Source of the DNA: Bin34 sp965219935
GTDB lineage: Bacteria; Chloroflexota; Anaerolineae; Caldilineales; Caldilineaceae
Length of the DNA: 64,000 nucleotides
Reading direction: 5' to 3'
NCBI GenBank assembly: GCA_965219935.1
Contig: CBDCOU010000003.1
Span: 2,480,001-2,544,000 of the forward strand
Shown here one piece after another: positions 52,898 through 61,615 of the stretch. The notes under the pieces were generated by a model. It saw nothing but the letters and a program-made list of their open reading frames with translations. It was not told where the DNA came from and made no database searches. Within the stretch, counting starts at the first letter, position 1, and every line of letters starts with the position of its first letter. The translations under genes and the position numbers were made by a program.

Positions 52898-55822
52898 TCA
52901 TCCTCGAGCGTTTAGCCACCCCACGATGACATCGAGTCCCCGATCGTCAACGGTCCAGATGGCGGTCGCCGGCAGCCAGCCACCGTCGGCACAAAGTGAA
53001 TCGATAGCTGTCGGTACTCCGTGAAGCCAGGCATTGGGGCCCTCGCCATGGCGAGCCGTGACACGCAACTCGGTACCCCAGGGGACATAGCCGATTACCC
53101 GTCCCTGCCGGCTGGGCCGGGAGTAGAGCGGTTGGCCCTGCAGCATGCCGAAACGGGGAGCCGTACCGGCCACGATTTGCAAAATTGCCTCCCGATCCGT
53201 TTGGCCTTGCAGCTCCCGCAGGCCGGCGCGGGGGGCCTCCTGAATGTGGAGCCGGGCCTCCCGGGTTTCGTCAGGCGACACCAAGGCGACGGTATCGGCC
53301 CCGGTACGGATCTGCCACTGCTGGTCGTATCCACATTCCAGGCCTGTATTCAGAATGTCGTAGCGGACGCCGTTGGGGTCGGACGGGAAACTCAATTGGG
53401 CGGTATGCCGCGCGGTCACGATTACATGGCTTTCGATCCCGTGATCCCGGACCTGGTTCCACACCGGGTCCGGCTTCCGGACCCGGCGCTCGCGCATCAG
53501 TTTGTAGGGCAACCGCAAGCTCTTCAGGCTGGGGGCGTGGGCCAGGAAATCCGCGGGCAATGTCTTGAACGTGTCGACAGGAGTCTCGTTGGGTACCGAC
53601 ACAGTGAAATGGGTGAGCCTGGGAACATGGGTCAGGAAACCGGACGGCAGTTCTTCCAGGCTCCAGACCACGGCTTCGAAACGCTGCAACCTAGGGGCAT
53701 GGGCCAGAAAACCGGGTGGGAACGCCTGTAAATCGACAGAGTGTAGACGGAGATGGGTGAGTTGGGGAACATGGGCCAAAAAGCCGTCCGACAGCGTGCC
53801 ATACAGACCCAATCTCAGGTGGGTCACAGAGGGGAGGGACGATATCGGAGCATCCCCCCAGCTCGTGTCCAGAAAAGCAAGCCGGGGAACGTCGGCCGCG
53901 AAATCGGACTTCGGCGTGTCTCCGACCAGGTGAGTGAGTTGGGGCACCGGGGACAGGAATTCCGCCGGCAGTAAGCCCCCCCATGTATCCAATCGCAGGT
54001 GGGTGAGTTGGGGCACCGGCACCAGGAATTCCGCCGGCAACGGACCTCGTATGCACAGATTTAGAAAAGTGAGATGGGGCACTGGCACTAGGAAATCCAC
54101 CAGGGGGGTGGGGGTGCATCGCAGGGTCAGGTGGGTGAGATGGGGCACTGGCACCAGGACATCTGCTGGGTAGTGTGTGGACCGATCGGAACTCAGGTAC
54201 AGCCGGGTCAACCGGGGAGTGTGGTCGAGAAAGTTGGGGGGCAGGACGCGCAAGGTCTGGCTCTCCAGCTCCAGGTGGGTCAGGCTGGGGACCGGAGCCA
54301 GGAAACCAGGCGATAGCGTGTCCGGGAAATTCTCCGGCTCCGGATGCACTGTTCCCAAATGATCGTCTGCTACCAGGATCAGGTGGGTCAACCGGGGCAT
54401 CGGAGCCAGAAAGCCGGGGGGCAGTGCGGTTGGCTCCACACCACGTATCTCCAGGCGCGCAAGCTGGGGGGTGTGGTCGAGGAAGCCGGACGGCAACCTG
54501 TTCTGCTCAACCGAACCCAAGCCACCGCTTGACTGGTACAGGCGCAGATGGACGAGGGCGGGAACCGGGGCCAGGAAGTCGGGGGGCAGCACCATTCCGT
54601 GAGCAAGCCTGATGTTCAAGTGTGTCAGCTGGGACACGGGGACCAGGAAGTCGGGGGGCAACACCATTCCGTGACCGAGGCTGATGTTCAGGTGTGTCAG
54701 CCGGGACACGGGGACCAGGAAGTCCGCTGGCGGAGGCCATGTTTGCGACGGAACCGCAAAATACAGGTGGGTCAACCGGGGTACCGGAGCCAGAAAGTCG
54801 GGATCTTCTCCCAAATACCGAAAACGCAGCACGGCGAGATTGGGGACATGGGCCAAAAAATCGGACGGCAACGGTCTCGCAACTGTGCGGCCCAGCTCCA
54901 GGTGGGTGAGGGCCGGAACATGAGCTAGGAATGCGGGTGGCAGCAACACCACCGTCACGCCGCGCAACTCCAGCCGGGTTAGCCGGGGCACCGGAGCCAA
55001 GAAATCGGACGGCAGTTCCGCCGAAGGGACCGTGTCAGTCTCCAGGATGGCTGTCGGACCTCCGTGGTGCAACTCGAGATGGGTCAGCCGGGGCACCGGA
55101 GCCAAGAAGTTGGAGGGCAACAGCGTCGCATTCACACCAAGCAGTTCCAGGCGGGTTAGCCGGGGCACCGGGGCCAGGAAATCAGGCGGCAACTCAATCA
55201 AATCAGCCCTGGACAGTTTCAGGGTTAGATGGGTCAACTGGGGCACCGGGGCCAGGAAATCAGGTGGCAACCTGGTCAGATAACCGGTGTCCAGTTCCAG
55301 ATGGGTCAGCCGGGGCACCGGGGCCAGGAAATCAGACGGCAGTTCCTGGCCCTCAAAGCGCAGCGCCAAGGACTCCAGTCCGGTCAGCCCAGCCAGATCC
55401 CGAGCGGACTGCACGCGCACAGGCGCGGACAACCCCAGGGTGTCGTATCCACCATCAGGTGTGAACCGATGAGTGATGTACATACCGAACTGCCGTGGAC
55501 GAGTCAACCGCCCCACCAAATCCCAGACGGCCATGTCGGCCTCCGACGGTGCCGCACCCAGTTCGCGGATCCCGGCCAGCTGCGCCACCGTCACCTCCTC
55601 GCACACCGGCATCTCTCCCCCGACCGGGGTCAGGGCGTCCAGCAATGCCCCGCGCATACCGGCACTTCGGGCACAGACCTGCGGATCGTCATCGACCAGA
55701 TCCGAGAGCGGCGCGCCGGCCGCCGCGGTCGCCAACCCGACACCCCACCCCAGCAGGCACAGGCCGAGGCTCAGTCCGCGCCGGAACCACGCGGGCCGCG
55801 TCCGGACCGGATGCCGTTCCAT
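52898..55822 (-). CDS. LRR protein 3: secreted leucine-rich-repeat protein with SH3-like C-terminus
   Basis: This is 974 residues from ATG 55822, with AGAGGAG 4 bases upstream. It has a signal peptide ('FRRGLSLGLCLLGWGVG'), an LRR cap ('VCARSAGMRGALLDALTPVG', then 'CEEVTVAQLAGIREL') and about 25 LRRs 'LPSDFLAPVPRLTHLELxxx'. The C-terminal part has 'VTARHTAQLSFPSDPNGVRY' and an SH3b-like domain ('QPLYSRPSRQGRVIGYVPWG', 'GGWLPATAIWTV'). It is clearly paralogous to LRR proteins 2 and 4 along its whole length. It is divergent from the M23 peptidase gene, with 163 bp between starts, so the two may share regulation. Near-identical neighbouring repeats ('VLPPDFLVPVSQLTHLNI') show recent internal duplication. 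Confidence 0.9.
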   Translation of the reverse strand: MERHPVRTRPAWFRRGLSLGLCLLGWGVGLATAAAGAPLSDLVDDDPQVCARSAGMRGALLDALTPVGGEMPVCEEVTVAQLAGIRELGAAPSEADMAVWDLVGRLTRPRQFGMYITHRFTPDGGYDTLGLSAPVRVQSARDLAGLTGLESLALRFEGQELPSDFLAPVPRLTHLELDTGYLTRLPPDFLAPVPQLTHLTLKLSRADLIELPPDFLAPVPRLTRLELLGVNATLLPSNFLAPVPRLTHLELHHGGPTAILETDTVPSAELPSDFLAPVPRLTRLELRGVTVVLLPPAFLAHVPALTHLELGRTVARPLPSDFLAHVPNLAVLRFRYLGEDPDFLAPVPRLTHLYFAVPSQTWPPPADFLVPVSRLTHLNISLGHGMVLPPDFLVPVSQLTHLNIRLAHGMVLPPDFLAPVPALVHLRLYQSSGGLGSVEQNRLPSGFLDHTPQLARLEIRGVEPTALPPGFLAPMPRLTHLILVADDHLGTVHPEPENFPDTLSPGFLAPVPSLTHLELESQTLRVLPPNFLDHTPRLTRLYLSSDRSTHYPADVLVPVPHLTHLTLRCTPTPLVDFLVPVPHLTFLNLCIRGPLPAEFLVPVPQLTHLRLDTWGGLLPAEFLSPVPQLTHLVGDTPKSDFAADVPRLAFLDTSWGDAPISSLPSVTHLRLGLYGTLSDGFLAHVPQLTHLRLHSVDLQAFPPGFLAHAPRLQRFEAVVWSLEELPSGFLTHVPRLTHFTVSVPNETPVDTFKTLPADFLAHAPSLKSLRLPYKLMRERRVRKPDPVWNQVRDHGIESHVIVTARHTAQLSFPSDPNGVRYDILNTGLECGYDQQWQIRTGADTVALVSPDETREARLHIQEAPRAGLRELQGQTDREAILQIVAGTAPRFGMLQGQPLYSRPSRQGRVIGYVPWGTELRVTARHGEGPNAWLHGVPTAIDSLCADGGWLPATAIWTVDDRGLDVIVGWLNARG

Positions 55823-55985
55823 GAAACTCCTCTTCCTCCCGTGGCCGCCGTTGCGGACCATCCTGCCACAGCACCGTGCTCACGCGGCGCTCACGCGGAC
55901 GTGACGCGGCGGACATGGCGCAGACCGTCCGCGCGGGCCAGGATCCGGGCTATCAAATTCGCCCCCTTTCCAAGGAGTAACGAAC

Positions 55986-58900
55986 ATGGGACACAATTTG
56001 ACACGCGGCGACTTGGCGCTGCCCTTCGCCCCAGGCGAGAACTGGCCCATCACCCAGGGGTTCGACAAGGTTTTCGACGAGAACGACAAGGTTGTGCCCG
56101 GTCAGGTTAACTATCCCGAAGGCGGCCATGAGGGCATCGACTGGGGTTGCTGCTCGGGCACCCCCATCCATGCCATGGCCGCGGGACGCGTGAGCCTGGT
56201 GGATGCGGGAGAAACGAAAGGTGGCCTGGACGACAGCGATTATACGTCCGGCAAGCCTTACGGCAACCAGGTGCGCGTCCGGACCGGAACCGGCACCAGC
56301 GGGTACGAGCTCACGTACGCGCATCTGGTGGACGTCTATGTATGCGTGGGACAGGAGGTGGCGCAGGGCCAGCTGCTGGGCTTGTCCGGCGACACCGGCC
56401 GTAGTTCCAACCCGCACTTGCACGTGCATCTCAAGCCCTTCGGCGCGGTCGCGGCTACGGATAAAGATCCCCATGGGATGTCAGGTGAGACCTTCCTCGA
56501 AGGTGCGGACCAGCCAATTTCAAAGGACGATAGAAACAAGGAACTACACAAGAATAATCACCTGCGCATGATTCTGGGGACGGTCGACTTCAGCACCCTT
56601 TTGCCTGAGGTCCAACCTCCAGATCTGCCGTACCTCTGTCCCACGGCCAAGGCCGTGGAGGCCGTCACCCTGAAAACGGCTCCGCGAGCCGATGCCGCCG
56701 ATGCCACGGTGAATGGCCAACCTGGCCAACTGGTCAAGACAGTCGTCCCAGCTGACAAAGACACCGAGGAAGAAGAAGACACCGAGGAAGAAATGTACGC
56801 CGTCATCAGCAAGGACGCGGACCCAAATCCGCAATGGTGGCGGATCGTGGTGCCCGGCAAAGCTGTGGGCTGGGTGCCGAACGACACGCGGACGATGGTT
56901 ACCCATCCGGACCGGGTGCGGGTCGCCCATCCGCCTGCCCGCCACATCGGGAACCGGGTGCCACAGGCCAGACAGGGCATTGACCTGAGAGCCAATCTCA
57001 ACAATCTCGAATACATCAACGTGCGTCGCACCACGACAACCACCGGCAACAGCAAACTGGGCGAACTCAGGGATCGGAACTGGCGCACCGTGTCCCTCTG
57101 GGCCTGCGACGACATGGATAAGCACGGTTGGTTCCAAATCCCGATTGAGGCAAGAGCGCTTACCAACCCGGTCAACTCGGAGGCTGTTGACGGCTGGGTG
57201 CGCGACGACGTGGCAGACCTTCTCTACCAGCCACCGAAGGCGAGTGCCAACACGCCCCTCCAAGTGCGGGCTTGGCCCGATCTGGGCGCGGCGAGCATGG
57301 GACCTCTAGTGGCCGCACAGTCGTATGCGATTGTCGGCAAGTCGGCCACCCGCCCCGTGTGGTGGCGGATTCGCGTCAGTGCTTCCGTCACTGGCTGGGT
57401 GCACGACAACAACGTCCAGACCGACGGCTACCTGAACGACGTACCGGTCCAGTGGCCGCCGCGGGCGCGCATCAAGACCGCGGCGGACGTGACCCTACAT
57501 GCGGGACCCGCGGCCACGTATGCGACCGTGGCCGCCTTATCCGGGCGCGACGCGGTCGGTTTGCAGTTGGCGGGCCGGTACACGATCAACCCCACCTGGT
57601 GGCTGGTACACCTGGACGACGGCAGCCGCGGCTGGGTGCACGAGGACGATGTACGGATTGTTGGCGATGTCAGTGGTGTGCCCATCATGTGGCCACCGCG
57701 CGTGAGCCGGAAGGCTCCGGCCGCATCCACGCTCAGTGTGCATGCGGAACCCGGCACCGATCACGCCGCAGTCGCCACCATTCCCGACGGCTCCACCGCC
57801 CAATACGTCATTCTGGGCAAGGACGCGGCTACCCCCGCGTGGTGGTGGATCCGATTCAGCAACACCGTCACTGGCTGGGTCGACGCGGCACAGATGCAGA
57901 CCCACGGTGAAATCAGCCACGTGCCTGTCGTGGGGACGGCGCCGACGGCTGTGCACAACCTGACCGTCACAGCGACCGACCCCACCGCGCTGCACACGGA
58001 CTGGCAGGCACCGACGGGCATCGGCGACGCCACCAGTTATGACGTTCGGTACCGGATTCAGGATGCCGCGGCTTGGACCACTCATGCCCATGCCGGCACG
58101 ATTACCGTGGCCACCCTGTCCGGCCTCGCGCCGGACACGACCTACGAGGTGCGGGTGCGTGCCGTGAACACGGCAGGTTCCGGGCCCTGGGCCTCGGTCC
58201 AGGCCGATACCGACGCAGCCAGGCCCCAACTGAGCCTCCTGGCCACCACCACGGACGGGCTCAATGTGCGCTCGGGACCCGGCACCAGCCACAACATCGT
58301 CGCTTCCATCGCCGGCGATTCCACCACCCGCTACGACATCCTGGGCAAGGATGCCGCGACGGCCACCTGGTACCAGATCCAGTTCAGTCCCACCGTCGCC
58401 GGCTGGGTCTCCGCCACCTACGTCCAAACCCACGGCAGCCTCTCCGGGCTCACCGTCACCTGGAACCCGACTCCACAGCTGAGTCTCCTGGCCACCACCA
58501 CGGATGGGCTCAATGTGCGCTCTGTCCCGAGCACCGGCCACAACATCATCGCTTCCATCGCCGGTGGCTCCACCACCCGCTACAACATCCTGGGCAAGGA
58601 CGCGGCCACGGCCACCTGGTACCAGATCCAATTCAGTCCCACCGTCGCCGGCTGGGTCTCCGCCACCTACGTCCAGACCCACGGCAACCTCTCCGGGCTG
58701 ACCGTCACCTGGAACCCGACTCCACAGCTGAGTCTCCTGGCCACCACCACCATCAACCTCAACGTGCGCTCGGGACCCGGCACCAGCCACGGCGTAGTGG
58801 GTTCCATTACCGGTGGCTCCACCACCCGCTACAACATCCTGGGCAAGGACGCGGCCACGGCCACCTGGTACCAGATCCAATTCAGTCCCACCGTCGCCGG

Positions 58901-60938
58901 CTGGGTCTCCGCCACCTACGTCCAGACCCACGGCAACCTCTCCGGGCTGACCGTGACCTGGAACCCGACTCCACAGCTGAGTCTCCTGACCACCACCACC
59001 ATCAACCTCAACGTGCGCTCGGGACCCGGCACCAGCCACGGCGTAGTGGGTTCCATTACCGGTGGTTCCACCACCCGCTATGACATCCTGGGCAAGGACG
59101 CGGCCACGGCCACCTGGTACCAGATCCGGTTCAGTCCCACCGTCACCGGCTGGGTCTCCGCCACCTACGTCCAGACCCACGGCAGCCTCTCCGGGCTTAC
59201 CGTCACCTGGAACCCGACTCCACAGCTGAGTCTCCTGACCACCACCACCATCAACCTCAACGTGCGCTCGGGACCCGGCGGGACCCACGGCATCGTGGGC
59301 ACCATTACCGGTGGCTCCACCACCCGCTATGACATCCTGGGCAAGGACGCGGCCACGGCCACCTGGTACCAGATCCGGTTCAGTCCCACCGTCACCGGCT
59401 GGGTCTCCGCCACCTACGTCCAGACCCACGGCAGCCTCTCCGGGCTTACCGTCACCTGGAACCCGACTCCACAGCTGAGTCTCCTGACCACCACCACCAT
59501 CAACCTCAACGTGCGCTCGGGACCCGGCACCAGCCACGGCGTAGTGGGTTCCATTACCGGTGGTTCCACCACCCGCTATGACATCCTGGGCAAGGACGCG
59601 GCCACGGCCACCTGGTACCAGATCCGGTTCAGTCCCACCGTCACCGGCTGGGTCTCCGCCACCTACGTCCAGACCCACGGCGACCTCTCCGGGCTCACCG
59701 TCACCTGGAACCCGCCCCGGCTGAGCCTCCTGGCCACCACCACGGCCGGTCTCAACGTGCGCTCGGGCCCCGGCGGGACCCACGGCATCGTGGGCACCAT
59801 TACCGGTGGCTCCACCACCCGCTACGACATCCTGGGCAAGGACGCGGCCACGGCCACCTGGTACCAGATCCGGTTCAGTCCCACCGTCACCGGCTGGGTC
59901 TCCGCCACCTACGTCCAGACCCACGGCAGCCTCTCCGGGCTCACCGTCACCTGGAACCCGCCCCGGCTGAGCCTCCTGGCCACCACCACGGCCGGTCTCA
60001 ACGTGCGCTCGGGCCCCGGTGGAACCCACGGCATCGTGGGCACCATCATCGGTGGCTCCACCACCCGCTACGACATCCTGGGCAAGGACGCGGCCACGGC
60101 CACCTGGTACCAGATCCGGTTCAGTCCCACCGTCACCGGCTGGGTCTCCGCCACCTACGTCCAGACCCACGGCAGCCTCTCCGGGCTCACCGTCACCTGG
60201 AACCCGCCCCGGCTGAGCCTCCTGGCCACCACCACGGCCGGTCTCAACGTGCGCTCGGGCCCCGGTGGAACCCACGGCATCGTGGGCACCATCATCGGTG
60301 GCTCCACCACCCGCTACGACATCCTGGGCAAGGACGCGGCCACGGCCACCTGGTACCAAATCCAGTTCAGCAGCACCGTCACCGGCTGGGTCTCCGCCAC
60401 CTACGTCCAGACCCATGGCGACCTCTCCGGGCTCACCGTCACCTGGACACCACCCCAGCTGAGCCTGCTGGCCACCACCACCCAGAACCTCAACGTGCGC
60501 TCCGGACCCGGCACCTCCCACAGTGTCGTGGGCACCATCACTGGCGGTTCCACCACCCGCTATGACATCCTGGGCAAGGACGCGGCCACGGCCACCTGGT
60601 ACCAAATCCAGTTCAGCAGCACCGTCACCGGCTGGGTGCACAAGGACTACATCCAGACCCACGGCAGCCTCTCCGGGCTCACCGTCACCTGGACACCACC
60701 CCAGCTGAGCCTGCTGGCCACCACCACCCAGAACCTCAACGTGCGCTCCGGACCCGGCACCTCCCACAGTGTCGTGGGCACCATCACTGGCGGTTCCACC
60801 ACCCGCTATGACATCCTGGGCAAGAACGCGGCCACGGCCACCTGGTACCAAATCCAGTTCAGCAGCACCGTCACCGGCTGGGTCTTCGCCACCTATGTCC
60901 AGACCCACGGCGACGTCAGCGGCGTGCCCGTTCGCTGA
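55986..60938 (+). CDS. Giant M23 peptidase with FN3 and 16 SH3b units
   Basis: This is 1650 residues from ATG 55986 (AAGGAG 8 bases upstream). Residues 15-160 are an M23 (LytM-type) metallopeptidase with zinc ligands H48 and D52 in 'GHEGIDWG' and H144-L-H146 in 'NPHLHVHL'. Five diverged SH3b domains follow (about 220-655), including an acidic loop 'DTEEEEDTEEE'. One fibronectin type III domain comes next (about 660-745, 'SGLAPDTTYEVRVRAVNTAG'). Eleven near-identical SH3b repeats of 82-83 residues ('LNVRSGPGTSHGVVG', 'WYQIRFSPTVTGWVSATYVQ') run to the C-terminus. M23 enzymes cut peptidoglycan cross-links and SH3b domains bind cell wall. No signal peptide is visible, so the export route is unclear. 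It is divergent from LRR protein 3. Confidence 0.92.
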   Translation: MGHNLTRGDLALPFAPGENWPITQGFDKVFDENDKVVPGQVNYPEGGHEGIDWGCCSGTPIHAMAAGRVSLVDAGETKGGLDDSDYTSGKPYGNQVRVRTGTGTSGYELTYAHLVDVYVCVGQEVAQGQLLGLSGDTGRSSNPHLHVHLKPFGAVAATDKDPHGMSGETFLEGADQPISKDDRNKELHKNNHLRMILGTVDFSTLLPEVQPPDLPYLCPTAKAVEAVTLKTAPRADAADATVNGQPGQLVKTVVPADKDTEEEEDTEEEMYAVISKDADPNPQWWRIVVPGKAVGWVPNDTRTMVTHPDRVRVAHPPARHIGNRVPQARQGIDLRANLNNLEYINVRRTTTTTGNSKLGELRDRNWRTVSLWACDDMDKHGWFQIPIEARALTNPVNSEAVDGWVRDDVADLLYQPPKASANTPLQVRAWPDLGAASMGPLVAAQSYAIVGKSATRPVWWRIRVSASVTGWVHDNNVQTDGYLNDVPVQWPPRARIKTAADVTLHAGPAATYATVAALSGRDAVGLQLAGRYTINPTWWLVHLDDGSRGWVHEDDVRIVGDVSGVPIMWPPRVSRKAPAASTLSVHAEPGTDHAAVATIPDGSTAQYVILGKDAATPAWWWIRFSNTVTGWVDAAQMQTHGEISHVPVVGTAPTAVHNLTVTATDPTALHTDWQAPTGIGDATSYDVRYRIQDAAAWTTHAHAGTITVATLSGLAPDTTYEVRVRAVNTAGSGPWASVQADTDAARPQLSLLATTTDGLNVRSGPGTSHNIVASIAGDSTTRYDILGKDAATATWYQIQFSPTVAGWVSATYVQTHGSLSGLTVTWNPTPQLSLLATTTDGLNVRSVPSTGHNIIASIAGGSTTRYNILGKDAATATWYQIQFSPTVAGWVSATYVQTHGNLSGLTVTWNPTPQLSLLATTTINLNVRSGPGTSHGVVGSITGGSTTRYNILGKDAATATWYQIQFSPTVAGWVSATYVQTHGNLSGLTVTWNPTPQLSLLTTTTINLNVRSGPGTSHGVVGSITGGSTTRYDILGKDAATATWYQIRFSPTVTGWVSATYVQTHGSLSGLTVTWNPTPQLSLLTTTTINLNVRSGPGGTHGIVGTITGGSTTRYDILGKDAATATWYQIRFSPTVTGWVSATYVQTHGSLSGLTVTWNPTPQLSLLTTTTINLNVRSGPGTSHGVVGSITGGSTTRYDILGKDAATATWYQIRFSPTVTGWVSATYVQTHGDLSGLTVTWNPPRLSLLATTTAGLNVRSGPGGTHGIVGTITGGSTTRYDILGKDAATATWYQIRFSPTVTGWVSATYVQTHGSLSGLTVTWNPPRLSLLATTTAGLNVRSGPGGTHGIVGTIIGGSTTRYDILGKDAATATWYQIRFSPTVTGWVSATYVQTHGSLSGLTVTWNPPRLSLLATTTAGLNVRSGPGGTHGIVGTIIGGSTTRYDILGKDAATATWYQIQFSSTVTGWVSATYVQTHGDLSGLTVTWTPPQLSLLATTTQNLNVRSGPGTSHSVVGTITGGSTTRYDILGKDAATATWYQIQFSSTVTGWVHKDYIQTHGSLSGLTVTWTPPQLSLLATTTQNLNVRSGPGTSHSVVGTITGGSTTRYDILGKNAATATWYQIQFSSTVTGWVFATYVQTHGDVSGVPVR
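58227..60935 (+). repeat. Eleven tandem SH3b-coding repeats of 246-249 bp
   Basis: Units start at CAACTGAG/CAGCTGAG/CGGCTGAG and end CTCACCGTCACCTGGAACCC. The first units are 249 bp; later ones lose one Thr codon and are 246 bp. Neighbouring units are nearly identical at the DNA level (for example units 8 and 9), so copy number should be unstable and hard to assemble. Confidence 0.9.
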
Positions 60939-61615
60939 ACCCGGACCCGGACACACGCGGCGGGGGACAGAACTGTCCCTCGCCGACGGCAACAGGGAGA
61001 CAAGACGTCTGGCTCAGGCTACGGATATCCCCGTTTTGTCTCTGGACATGAAAACTTGGCATACACCGTGTCCTTCTTCAAGTCCAAGCATGTCTGCGAG
61101 ATGAGGCTGTACACGGAAGCATGACGACCAGGCCGCGCGGCAGTTGACCGAAACCTTCGGCAACGTCACGCCCTGCGGCCTGCAGTACCAGGCACATGTT
61201 GCAGGTACTTGCAGGTACCCACGGCGGCATACCACCTCCTGGCTTGGCCACACTGGAACTGATGCTGCTACCACATCTACTTACCGCTGTAGTACTAGGA
61301 AGTCGGGGCTGATAGTCAGCAAACCAAAGGACGGTTTGCCTTGAGCGATGCGACTGGCACACGCCTGTGGGGTATGGTGACACAACACCATCCAACGTTG
61401 AAGTGGAGATCAATGCAACAAGGATGCGCCGCCCAGGTAGACATATATGAAGTGATCGCCAAGATCAACGGGCCCCCGGATGTTTCCAGCATCATGACGA
61501 GACGGTAGCCCTTGTCGATCGGACCCTCGATCTCCCCGGCTGTCCACGGTGCGCCCGCCACGGTCACCATGGGCTGGGCCACAGTTGATGCCTGACAGGC
61601 CCGGCTGCATCAGTC
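60939..61615. other. Intergenic debris between the M23 gene and LRR protein 4
   Basis: No intact gene is visible. It contains copy B of the duplicated remnant at about 61127-61290. The remainder shows short unrelated frames only. Confidence 0.5.
61127..61290 (+). repeat. Duplicated remnant, copy B
   Basis: It aligns with 41955-42100; the encoded peptide here is 'RQLTETFGNVTPCGLQYQA'. An 18-base insertion in the copy (GTTGCAGGTACTTGCAGG) contains a short direct repeat, GCAGGTACTTGCAGGTAC. Confidence 0.6.

Noticed and set aside
58227..60935. Regular 246-249-bp repeats as a possible satellite or CRISPR-type array
   Set aside because: The period is a multiple of three and every unit encodes an SH3b domain in frame, so it is protein-coding.
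57537..60992. Very long minus-strand open frame (over 1100 codons) opposite the M23/SH3b gene
   Set aside because: It is the mirror of the GC-rich tandem repeats on the plus strand; its Gly/Asp/Val-rich product has no family features and lies wholly inside the strongly supported SH3b gene.
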